From positions 1-64,000 of the forward strand of contig CANKWU010000008.1 in NCBI GenBank assembly GCA_947487385.1: a stretch of 64,000 nucleotides of DNA. Reading direction: 5' to 3'. The position numbers were made by a program, and so were the translations under genes. The notes under the pieces were generated by a model, which saw only the letters and a list, made by a program, of their open reading frames with translations, was not told the origin of the DNA and searched no databases. Below are positions 9,296 to 15,785 of the stretch, one piece after another. Source of the stretch: Spartobacteria bacterium. Its GTDB lineage: Bacteria > Verrucomicrobiota > Verrucomicrobiia > Chthoniobacterales > UBA6821. How positions within the stretch are numbered: the first letter of the stretch is position 1; each line of letters starts with the position of its first letter.

Positions 9296-9853
9296 ATGGC
9301 ACTCGCAAACGACCTCCGCAAAGGAATGGCAATCAAGTACAACAGCAACGCTGCCATCGTCCTTGAAGTCACTCATCGCACCCCCGGCAACCTCCGCGCC
9401 TTCGTCCAACTCATCATCCGCTACATCGGCACGGGTAAGTCCGCCGATGTTCGCTTCGCTTCCACGGAAAAGGTCGAACTCGTCGAAGTCCATCGCACCA
9501 AGCTCGACTTCAGTTATGCAGATCAGGACGGCTATAACTTCATGGATCCCGAGACCTTCGAGACCATCACCCTTCAGGGCGATCTCCTTGGTGATGCCAA
9601 GGATTTCCTTGTTGAGAACATGCAGGTGGAAATCCTCTATGTCGAGGGACGCGCCGTCTCCGTGGAGCTTCCCGCCTCGGCCAATATCAAGGTAACCGAG
9701 TCACCCGAGGGAGTTAAGGGCGACTCTTCCAGCAACGTCATGAAGACCGCCACGCTGGAGACCGGAAAGGTGATCCAGGTTCCCCTCTTCATCAAGGAAG
9801 GCGAGATCGTGAAGGTTGATACCCGGACTGGGGCCTACATGGGCCGAGCCTAA
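9296..9853 (+). CDS. efp: elongation factor P with Asn at the tip position
   Basis: EF-P relieves ribosome stalling at proline runs. This 185-residue protein has the three-domain layout and typical segments (DFSYADQDGYNFMD, the GVKGDSSSNVMKTATLETG signature, and the C-terminal VDTRTGAYMGRA). The domain I loop, normally PGKG with the modified Lys34 of E. coli, reads TPGNLRAF here, so the tip residue (position 32 in this protein) is Asn. A Lys cannot be modified at this site. The start ATG at 9296 gives MALANDLRKGM, and the longer frame overlaps kdsD. EfpL/YeiP was considered, but the overall sequence is closer to EF-P. Confidence 0.92.
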   Translation: MALANDLRKGMAIKYNSNAAIVLEVTHRTPGNLRAFVQLIIRYIGTGKSADVRFASTEKVELVEVHRTKLDFSYADQDGYNFMDPETFETITLQGDLLGDAKDFLVENMQVEILYVEGRAVSVELPASANIKVTESPEGVKGDSSSNVMKTATLETGKVIQVPLFIKEGEIVKVDTRTGAYMGRA

Positions 9854-9984
9854 GAGGTAGCTTCCAAGAAGCGCAACCTCACCGACGCGTGGCACGCCCT
9901 TCTTCTCCACAGAGAAAGGGCGACAGCCGATCATCGGGGAAATCACCCCGCGCCGCGACGCGTCGCGTCCGCGTCACGAGTACG

Positions 9985-10836
9985 ATGAACGACTCTCCGG
10001 ATCTCTTCGACCCGGAAGAGCCTACCCCTCAGTGTGATCGGCCACGTCACCCTGATCACCCTGATCACCCTGAACAGACCACGGCAACCATACCCAAGTC
10101 GTGGGTGAAGTTCATTATTGGACTTTTCCTGCTTCCTGTGGCGCTCATCCTGACCGAGACCTTCTTCCAGGCCTTCACCGCCTCGATTCAGCATGGCCTC
10201 TTGGCTACGCAATCTTTCGGCTGTTTCGCAGCGGGAATGGTTCTCCTCGGCATCCTTTTCTTCATCGTTCCCCGCCAGATCCTCATGTGGCCCTATGTCT
10301 TCGGCCACGAAATGACGCATGCCATCTGGGTCAAGCTCTTTGGCGGCAACGTGAGTGACCATTTCCATGTCAGTCTGGATGGCGGGCATGTCCTCACGGA
10401 TCGGGTGAATACCTGGATCGCCCTCGCCCCGTACTTCTTCCCCCTCTACAGCTTTCTGGTCGTGACCCTCTACGGCGCCGCATCCCTGGCGGCGGACCTT
10501 AGTGCCTACCGCTGGGTGTTGTTTCTGCTGCTCGGTTTCACGATGGCCTTTCATCTCGTCTTCACCTGCCTCCTGATCGCCAAGGGCCAGCCGGATCTTC
10601 ATTACGGAGGGACTTTTTTTTCACTCGTGCTCATCTACCTCATCAATCTCCTGATCATCACCGGACTGCTACTGCTAACGGGAAAGGATATTTCCCTGAC
10701 CTCGCTTGGTCATGACTTCGTGGAGAATACCAAGGACTTCGTTCAATTCACCAAGGAGCTTGCTGGGTTTCTCGGGATCCTCGTGACCTTTATCTCGGAT
10801 TGGATCAGCGACCTTTGGAAAGGATTCGCGAAGTAG
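9985..10836 (+). CDS. polytopic membrane protein with HExxH motif, M50-like
   Basis: From the ATG at 9985 the protein has about 283 residues. A charged, Pro-rich N-terminus contains a small HPD repeat (HPDHPDHPEQ), then about six hydrophobic segments follow. HEMTHAIW after the second segment matches the zinc-metallopeptidase HExxH pattern and lies next to GGNVSDHFHVSLDGGHVLT, as in M50 site-2-protease relatives. No clear NPDG-type second motif is visible, so peptidase activity is uncertain. An in-frame ATG at 9889 is also possible. The C-terminus overlaps the open tail of the antisense integrase remnant. The substrate is unknown. Confidence 0.65.
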   Translation: MNDSPDLFDPEEPTPQCDRPRHPDHPDHPEQTTATIPKSWVKFIIGLFLLPVALILTETFFQAFTASIQHGLLATQSFGCFAAGMVLLGILFFIVPRQILMWPYVFGHEMTHAIWVKLFGGNVSDHFHVSLDGGHVLTDRVNTWIALAPYFFPLYSFLVVTLYGAASLAADLSAYRWVLFLLLGFTMAFHLVFTCLLIAKGQPDLHYGGTFFSLVLIYLINLLIITGLLLLTGKDISLTSLGHDFVENTKDFVQFTKELAGFLGILVTFISDWISDLWKGFAK

Positions 10837-11188
10837 TTAGTTCACAGAGGGAAAGAGGGGGACGCAGCACCTCGGCAGGACGCCCCAAGGATACATCCAG
10901 GGTCGAAGGAGTAGTGGGACAGTCCCGACGTGCCCAATCCATCGGCACCACATCCCGGTAGAATAACTCCAATGCTTCACTGGCCTGGGCAACCTGCCAT
11001 CCGGCCTTGCCTTCTCTTACCAGGAGAGCTAGGTATTGCCCCCCATCATCTCGTAGCGCCTGATCCCACTTTCTCGGTTTCACAAACCCAATGAACTTCC
11101 TCACCCAGTTGCGAAAAAAGTCATGCTTCCCCGCAACGATGCTGCGGGAGAGCAGGCCTTGTGAAAATCTTGCCCACCTCTCATCCCA
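10805..11188 (-). pseudogene. truncated tyrosine recombinase, integron-integrase-like N-terminal fragment
   Basis: Between a TAG at 11189-11191 and a stop at 10805 the minus strand is open for 127 codons but has no good start (a GTG at 11104 is the best). The translation reads like the N-terminal SAM-like domain of integron integrases: FFRNWVRKFIGFVKPRKWDQ, then YLALLVREGKAGWQVAQASE and ALELFYRDVVPMDWA. The similarity stops at about position 10920. The whole catalytic domain with its R-H-R-Y residues is missing, and the tail runs antisense into the preceding gene. Its orientation, divergent from four cassettes that begin about 200 bases away, is the classic intI-attI-cassette arrangement. This is a remnant and not a working recombinase. 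Confidence 0.65.
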
Positions 11189-11309
11189 CTACGCATCGGA
11201 TTTGGGAAAAACTCTGAGGAACATTGGAAATCAACGAGTTATCAATCATACTTCTAACCAACACATGTGTTCCATTATTACAATATAATGGCATGTCGTT
11301 CTAAAATAC

Positions 11310-11316
11310 GTTCGCC
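11310..11316 (+). other. possible attI core (first cassette boundary)
   Basis: The sequence TACGTTCGCCC resembles the ACGTTAGGC ends of the attC sites below and lies between the integrase remnant and the first cassette gene. It differs from the GTTRRRY consensus and from the GTTGGCT expected from the left core of the first attC, so this is only a candidate. Confidence 0.25.
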
Positions 11317-11354
11317 CAACCGCATAGCGCACCTAATCTCACCCAGATATACCC

Positions 11355-11594
11355 ATGAGCTCCACAATCGCCCAAGCTAAAATTCGCAGTCCAGAAGCCA
11401 TTTTACAGGCGATGGATAAAGATGGGGTCCGCGACAACTCCAACTTACTTACTCAACTCAGTGCGGAGCTAAGCGTGTCACTGGCGAAAGAAGCCGACAC
11501 AGTTTCACGCCGGAACCTGAAGATTGCCAATATTTCTTGCTTCGTAGCCGTGATTGCTTTGATCATCTCCGTAGTCCAGATTTTCGCACACTGA
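11355..11594 (+). CDS. cassette 1: small tail-anchored-like protein, unknown
   Basis: This 79-residue protein has a polar, helical N-terminal part (about 1-54, with many Ser, Ala, Glu and Lys) and one C-terminal hydrophobic segment (about 57-76, ISCFVAVIALIISVVQIF). That gives it the look of a single-pass protein anchored by its tail. I recognise no family. The stop codon overlaps the first base of the first attC site, the tight packing typical of integron cassettes. The start is the ATG at 11355, about 40 bases after the possible attI core. It is probably read from an external promoter. Confidence 0.65.
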   Translation: MSSTIAQAKIRSPEAILQAMDKDGVRDNSNLLTQLSAELSVSLAKEADTVSRRNLKIANISCFVAVIALIISVVQIFAH

Positions 11595-11697
11595 GCCAAC
11601 CAAGGGCGAACAAAACGGATGCAGGCAACGGCTCGAAGGCGATCTGTCGTGTCAGCAACGTCTTGCACTCGCCGTCGCCTGATCCGAGACGTTAGCC
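11594..11697 (+). other. attC site 1 (104 bp)
   Basis: The left core AGCCAAC (11594-11600) and right core GTTAGCC (11691-11697) bound an imperfect palindrome. The right end GAGACGTTAGCC has the same style as the next three sites (ACGTTAGG). It ends cassette 1, and the TTAGCC of its right core is the first sequence of cassette 2. It is the least canonical of the four sites. Confidence 0.7.
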
Positions 11698-11707
11698 AAA
11701 AGTTATC

Positions 11708-12412
11708 ATGACTACCCATGAATTAGTCGAAGGTCTGAACCAAATCCGTGACCTAATGGTTTCCGTTTCCACGGGCGGACCTCGAATCCAAGATGTAGAC
11801 GAGCGGTATCAACGCACCTACGCCAGAATTTCAGCAGCGTTGGCCGCAAAAGGCATCACGAATCCAATTACGTATGGAAGCCTTTGGGATTGGTATGGAC
11901 GGTGGAGTTCTGGAGATTTGCCAAGCTATCAATCTCGTAGGACGTTCGTATCGAACCTCTTTACTCCATTACTGAATCGAATTCAGACTGGGAAAGAACA
12001 GGAATATAAACTTACCGGATGGGAACGGGTGGATAGAACAGTTGGAGAGATCCGTAACCGCCTGGCCGCAGCCGAAAATGAGGAGCAGTTCCAAGCCGTC
12101 GGCCTTCTGTGTCGTGATGGATTGATCTCCTTGGCGCAGGCCGTTTATGTCCGATCCGAGCATCCCCCACTAGATGGAACAGAGCCAAGCATAACGGACG
12201 CCAATAGAATGCTAGAGTCGTATATTGCGGTAGAAATGAAGGGTGATGCGAATGAAGAGCTTCGGAGATACGCCAAGGCTTCTCTCCGAATCTCAAACGC
12301 ACTGACGCATTCTCGGACTGCTGATTTCCGTAGCGCAGCCATTTGTGTAGATGCGACTACGACTACTATAAATGTCATAGCGATTCTCGCAGGTAAGCGT
12401 GATCCCAAATAG
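11708..12412 (+). CDS. cassette 2: 234-residue protein with HEPN-like C-terminus
   Basis: The gene starts 11 bases after the attC core, has 234 residues and ends eight bases before the next attC. The N-terminal half (about 1-95) is helical with several Trp (LWDWYGRWSS). The C-terminal half contains LLCRDGLISLAQAVY and, at residues 194-201, RISNALTH, which fits the R-x4-6-H motif of HEPN RNases and is followed by a long helix. Proteins of this kind are found in cassettes and defence islands, sometimes labelled abortive-infection-like. I recall the pattern but cannot name a family with certainty. A toxin or phage-defence role is an inference. Confidence 0.75.
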   Translation: MTTHELVEGLNQIRDLMVSVSTGGPRIQDVDERYQRTYARISAALAAKGITNPITYGSLWDWYGRWSSGDLPSYQSRRTFVSNLFTPLLNRIQTGKEQEYKLTGWERVDRTVGEIRNRLAAAENEEQFQAVGLLCRDGLISLAQAVYVRSEHPPLDGTEPSITDANRMLESYIAVEMKGDANEELRRYAKASLRISNALTHSRTADFRSAAICVDATTTTINVIAILAGKRDPK

Positions 12413-12420
12413 GAAAATGA

Positions 12421-12509
12421 GGCTAACAAGGCGCTCCAGCGAACAGCGGCGGGCCGTCGCGGTTGCAATCTATGCTTCTCGGCGCCGGTGCCACAGCTAG
12501 ACGTTAGGC
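12421..12509 (+). other. attC site 2 (89 bp)
   Basis: The left core GGCTAAC (12421-12427) continues as AAGGCGCTCCAGCGAAC, a very typical attC left arm. The right core is GTTAGGC (12503-12509), preceded by AGCTAGAC. The left core is the exact reverse complement of GTTAGCC, the junction at which cassette 2 begins, as expected for a cassette inserted as a circle. Confidence 0.88.
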
Positions 12510-12598
12510 AATGATAATTAGCTTGCTAGATATTTATATTTAAAAATGAGAAATCTCTCTTGATTATTAATCATATATAATATATTATTGATAGTCAA

Positions 12599-12796
12599 AT
12601 GAAAAACTATAACTATACATTATATACAAAATACGGATCAGCATTTGAGAATATATTTGCAAACACCCATTGGATAGAGGGAGAATTATTCATTCTTGAA
12701 TCCGATGGTATCGAAAGTTCCTACAGAGATATTATTGAATTTAACAGACAGGAATTATCCGATGGTAAAGAACCAATTCCCCCTATTTTTACTTAG
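12599..12796 (+). CDS. cassette 3: AT-rich 65-residue protein, unknown
   Basis: This acidic 65-residue protein is rich in Tyr, Asn, Ile and Glu (KNYNYTLYTKYGS, FILESDGIESSYRDIIEF) and has no recognisable domain. The cassette is strikingly AT-rich compared with the rest of the window, including its roughly 90-base leader with TATAAT-like stretches near 12576-12581, which may supply its own promoter. Composition and position both mark it as recently acquired. It stops nine bases before the third attC. A small antitoxin or immunity role would be guesswork. Confidence 0.6.
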   Translation: MKNYNYTLYTKYGSAFENIFANTHWIEGELFILESDGIESSYRDIIEFNRQELSDGKEPIPPIFT

Positions 12797-12805
12797 CATT
12801 CAAAA

Positions 12806-12863
12806 GCCCAACCAAGCGATGCACCCAACGCCCTGCGGTCGTCGCTGAGCTTAGACGTTAGGT
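12806..12863 (+). other. attC site 3 (58 bp)
   Basis: The left core GCCCAAC (12806-12812) and right core GTTAGGT (12857-12863) bound a compact site, with CCAAGCGATGCAC on the left and CGCTGAGCTTAGAC on the right. The left core matches the cassette 3 start (GTTAGGC) with one mismatch. The site closely resembles attC site 4 in length and sequence. Confidence 0.88.
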
Positions 12864-12919
12864 GCTTTGTGCTCCCTCAACACTCTTGCCTTGATGCTTT
12901 CAACTGATACGATGCCTCC

Positions 12920-13084
12920 TTGCCAGAAGTGCTTCGTATCCACGGATACCGTTTTTTCTTCTTTAGCCGTGAGGGAACAGAATCTCATGGCTTTCGCAGC
13001 ACGGAACTGCGAGAACTCCACAAATTGATTGAGCAGCATCGCGAATCGTGAATCGTTGCTTGGGATGAGCACTTTAGCCAGTAG
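12920..13084 (+). pseudogene. cassette 4: decayed DUF4160 gene
   Basis: From the TTG at 12920 the frame reads MPEVLRIHGYRFFFFSREG, a typical DUF4160 start. It then jumps to ESHGFRSTELRELHKLIEQ, the usual C-terminal helix. The central segment with the conserved PPHIHV-like strand and the AKFWL-type strand (about 23-26 residues) is absent without a frame change. A TGA at 13049 interrupts the frame, but the reading beyond it is still family-like (IVAWDEHFS) up to the TAG at 13082-13084. The gene therefore carries both an internal deletion and a nonsense codon. DUF4160 genes commonly sit directly upstream of DUF2442 genes, as here. The usual pair is thought to be toxin-antitoxin-like, which is not firmly established. 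Confidence 0.7.
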
Positions 13085-13304
13085 GCCTGTTGCAGATGCC
13101 GTGGATGTATCCTTCCCGGACGACGAACTTGTCGTCACGCTCGCTGATGCTCGACGGGTTTCAGCCCCGCTCGAATGGTTTCCTAGGCTACTACGCGCCT
13201 CACCCGAGCAACGCTCAAACTGGCGTCTCATAGGTCGGGGGGTCGGCATCCACTGGGATGATGTTGATGAAGACATCTCTGTGCGGAGCCTTTTGGCAAT
13301 CTGA
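13065..13304 (+). CDS. cassette 4: DUF2442 domain protein
   Basis: This 79-residue protein has the hallmark DUF2442 pattern: SFPDDELVVTLADARRVS, then APLEWFPRLLRASPEQRSNW, then GRGVGIHWDDVDEDISVRSLL. The ATG at 13065 overlaps the 3' end of the decayed DUF4160 frame, which suggests the pair was once translationally coupled. A longer TTG start at 13029 is possible but lies inside the DUF4160 region. The gene stops six bases before the fourth attC. DUF2442 is often regarded as the antitoxin-like half of the pair, and here it appears to have outlived its partner. Confidence 0.85.
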   Translation: MSTLASRPVADAVDVSFPDDELVVTLADARRVSAPLEWFPRLLRASPEQRSNWRLIGRGVGIHWDDVDEDISVRSLLAI

Positions 13305-13310
13305 CCGAAC

Positions 13311-13368
13311 ACCTAACCAAGCGATGCAGCGATCGCCCTACGGTCGCCGCTGATCTTATACGTTAGGC
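13311..13368 (+). other. attC site 4 (58 bp)
   Basis: The left core ACCTAAC (13311-13317) is the exact reverse complement of GTTAGGT, where cassette 4 begins. The right core is GTTAGGC (13362-13368). The inner arms CAGCGATCGCC and GGTCGCCGCTG form a clear imperfect hairpin around CTAC. It is the most canonical site in the array and its last element, followed after about 70 bases by the end of glmM. Confidence 0.9.
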
Positions 13369-13437
13369 AGTCCCATCTCCAAAGCGCAGGAAGTTTGAAT
13401 GCGGGGTCACGCCCTAGCTCAATCCCAGGCCTGATCT

Positions 13438-14796
13438 CTAGGCCCCGATCGCGGCGGTCAACGCTTCACCAATCTTGTCAGCAGCCACGTTGATCATCGT
13501 TTTGTCGGGACCTTCGATCAGAAGTCGGACCTTGGGCTCGGTGCCGGAGTAGCGGAGGAGGACGCGGCCCTTCCCAGAGAGAGCTAGTTCTGTCTCTGAA
13601 ACGAGCGCTGAAACTTCCGTCAAGGAATCAAGCGACGGCTTCTCCCTCACGCGAAGGTTCCGCTGAGCCTGGGGGTATTTCTTGAGGCAGCGGCGGAGTT
13701 CGCTGAGTGGCTTGCCGCTTTCGGTCATGATACGCAGCACCTGAAGTGCCGCAATCAGTCCATCTCCTGTCGTGCCATGGTCACGGAAGATCAAGTGGCC
13801 GCTCTGCTCGCCTCCGATCGAGAAGTTCCCCTCACGCATGGCCTCGACGACATAGCGATCACCCACAGCTGTGCGGAGCACCTTGCCTCCGGCAGCGGCG
13901 ATGGATTCATCAAGGCCGAAATTGCTCATCACCGTGGCGACGAGTGTCTTCCCGGCAAGCGTTCCGCGCTGGAGTGCATCCAGCGCTGTCATGGCTAGAA
14001 TCTCATCCCCATCGACGATCTCCCCCGTTTCATCACAGAGAACCAATCTATCGGCATCCCCATCATGTGAGATGCCGATCTGAGCGCCGCTCTGCTGAAC
14101 CAAACGGCTGATCTCTTCTCCATGGGTGCTTCCGCATCCCTCATTGATATTCATGCCGGTCGGCTCCGCATGGAAAACCGAGAGGGTCGCCCCAAGGTCC
14201 TTGAGAACCTGGGGAGTCGTCTGAAACGAAGCCCCATTCGCACAATCAAGGGCTATTTTGAGTCCATGTAGCGACATTCCGGGGACGCTTGCCTTCGCCA
14301 TCGCTCCATAGAGCGCGATGGCATCAGAAATGATCGAGGTGGTACCAATCGCCTCGCCGAGCGGCCTCTCTCCATCAATCTCATCCGTGAGGATCAGTCT
14401 CTCCAAGCGCTCTTCCAAGGCGTCATCCAACTTGTAGCCATCACTCCCGAAGAGCTTCAGCCCGTTGTCCCCGGAGGGATTGTGCGAGGCGGAGATGACG
14501 ACTCCCCCATCCGCATTAAGTTCCCGAACCAGGCAGGCGACTCCGGGTGTCGGGATCACCCCCGCAAGCAGCACATCGGCTCCGATCGAGTTAAGGCCGG
14601 CAATCAGGGCAGACTCAAGCATTTCTCCCGATCGACGCGTGTCCCTACCAATCACGAAACGGGGGCGGCCCTCTCCCTTTCCCCTCATCAGGTATCCGGC
14701 GGCGCGTCCTAGTCTTAAGGCGACCTCAGGTGTGATGGGATGGGAATTCGCGGGTCCGCGGATGCCATCCGTACCAAAAAGCTTTCTGACTGCCAT
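13438..14796 (-). CDS. glmM: phosphoglucosamine mutase
   Basis: GlmM converts glucosamine-6-phosphate to glucosamine-1-phosphate for UDP-GlcNAc, and so for peptidoglycan and LPS. The 452-residue protein has the phosphorylated serine at Ser104 in SASHNPSG, the metal-binding DGDAD loop near 245-250, the EQSGH substrate loop and the C-terminal RYSGTEPKVR phosphate-binding loop. The start is the ATG at 14796. It is the last gene of a minus-strand run with cdaA, a common arrangement (cdaA-cdaR-glmM) in many bacteria where GlmM can bind and inhibit CdaA. The integron remnant lies just downstream. Confidence 0.96.
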   Translation of the reverse strand: MAVRKLFGTDGIRGPANSHPITPEVALRLGRAAGYLMRGKGEGRPRFVIGRDTRRSGEMLESALIAGLNSIGADVLLAGVIPTPGVACLVRELNADGGVVISASHNPSGDNGLKLFGSDGYKLDDALEERLERLILTDEIDGERPLGEAIGTTSIISDAIALYGAMAKASVPGMSLHGLKIALDCANGASFQTTPQVLKDLGATLSVFHAEPTGMNINEGCGSTHGEEISRLVQQSGAQIGISHDGDADRLVLCDETGEIVDGDEILAMTALDALQRGTLAGKTLVATVMSNFGLDESIAAAGGKVLRTAVGDRYVVEAMREGNFSIGGEQSGHLIFRDHGTTGDGLIAALQVLRIMTESGKPLSELRRCLKKYPQAQRNLRVREKPSLDSLTEVSALVSETELALSGKGRVLLRYSGTEPKVRLLIEGPDKTMINVAADKIGEALTAAIGA

Positions 14797-14808
14797 GAGA
14801 GGGGAGCG

Positions 14809-15006
14809 TTATTTCTTGGGGTTATGAGCCTTGCGCTCCGGTTTAGGTGTCGCGACTTTCTCCTCAGAGCTCGGAGAGTTCTCCACGGTCCACGATTTGT
14901 GTTCCGGGAGAGGGCCGAGGTTTTGATGAATGAGATACCAGAGCGCCGACCCCAGAAGCAGGCAGACCAGTTTCTCCTTCCAGTTGTTTAGCAGGATTTT
15001 TCGCAT
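14809..15006 (-). CDS. short CdaR/YbbR-like membrane protein
   Basis: This 65-residue protein has an N-terminal membrane segment (NNWKEKLVCLLLGSALWYLI, about 7-26) that matches the start of YbbR/CdaR proteins, and then a polar Lys- and Pro-rich tail. The YbbR repeat domains that normally follow are absent. It occupies the usual cdaR place between cdaA and glmM. The reading frame overlaps the end of cdaA by 143 bases in another frame, which is unusually long and suggests translational coupling, or a cdaA tail extended into a former intergenic space. Its start is the ATG at 15006. A role as a CdaA regulator is inferred from position only. Confidence 0.55.
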   Translation of the reverse strand: MRKILLNNWKEKLVCLLLGSALWYLIHQNLGPLPEHKSWTVENSPSSEEKVATPKPERKAHNPKK

Positions 15007-15781
15007 GATTTTCTTCGCTGATCAGAAGCTGTGACAGGCGCTTTCTGAACTGCTCGACGTTGAGGTTGCGCTCGATGGCACCCGAGTGACAAATCGAAAC
15101 TTGTCCGCTCTCTTCGGAAACCACCAGGACGAGGGTGTCGCTTTCTTCGGTAAGCCCAAGCCCCGCACGGTGCCGCAGTCCGATCGTCCGGTCGAGATCG
15201 TCGCGCTGAGTGAGTGGAAAAATACAACCCGCCGCCACGATCCGATCACCACTCAAGATCACTCCGCCGTCATGCAAGACCGTCTTGGGATGAAAAATCG
15301 TAAGCAGAAGCTCCTTGGAGAATTCGGCATCAATATAGACTCCGCTCTCAGCAACAGACTTCAGGCTCAGGTCCCGCTCCACTGCGATGAGGGCTCCGAA
15401 GCCCTTGCTTGATAAATCAAAGACCGTGTCGGTGATCTCCTCGATGGCCTCGCGACGCTGAAGAGCCGTGGTAAAGAACCGATGGCTGCCGAGTTCATTA
15501 AGCGCTCGCCGGAGTTCAGGCTGAAAGAGGACGACCAAGGCGATGGCAAGGAAGATAGAAAAGCTCCGGAGCAGCCACCCAAGCACGGCAAGATCCAGCA
15601 CCTGGGAGATAAAGGTGAGCGTGAGAAACACCAGGGCCAAGCCGATCAGGATCCGCGCTCCATGCGTTCCCCGGAGGTAGAGATAGATGTAATAGAGGAT
15701 CGCCGAAAGGATCAGGACCTCGAGCCCCGAGGTCCAATAATGCCCGATCAATGCAAGGGTTTTATGGAAAATAACACTCAC
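14864..15781 (-). CDS. cdaA: diadenylate cyclase CdaA
   Basis: CdaA makes c-di-AMP from two ATP at the inner face of the membrane. The protein has three N-terminal membrane segments (roughly residues 18-86), then a DAC domain with LHDGGVI (the DGA-type motif with Gly as third residue) and GLRHRAGLGLTEESD (RHR motif). The GTG at 15781 is chosen because it directly follows the folP stop. An ATG at 15829 would overlap folP by 44 bases. The C-terminal 50 residues are low-complexity and overlap the small YbbR-like gene. c-di-AMP usually controls potassium and osmolyte transport and wall homeostasis, consistent with glmM downstream. Confidence 0.92.
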   Translation of the reverse strand: MSVIFHKTLALIGHYWTSGLEVLILSAILYYIYLYLRGTHGARILIGLALVFLTLTFISQVLDLAVLGWLLRSFSIFLAIALVVLFQPELRRALNELGSHRFFTTALQRREAIEEITDTVFDLSSKGFGALIAVERDLSLKSVAESGVYIDAEFSKELLLTIFHPKTVLHDGGVILSGDRIVAAGCIFPLTQRDDLDRTIGLRHRAGLGLTEESDTLVLVVSEESGQVSICHSGAIERNLNVEQFRKRLSQLLISEENHAKNPAKQLEGETGLPASGVGALVSHSSKPRPSPGTQIVDRGELSEL

Positions 15782-15785
15782 GGCA

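Noticed and set aside
10020-10080. Short CACCCTGATCACCCTGATC repeat as a CRISPR seed
   Set aside because: It is a three-unit repeat inside a coding region (His-Pro-Asp) with no spacers.
11105-11354. A promoter for the cassettes inside the integrase remnant leader
   Set aside because: The stretch is AT-rich, but no pair of hexamers with acceptable spacing stands out.
12851-13312. A 153-codon minus-strand open frame across cassette 4
   Set aside because: Ser/Arg-rich translation without family sequence. The plus strand carries clear DUF4160 and DUF2442 text in the same place, and cassettes read on the plus strand.
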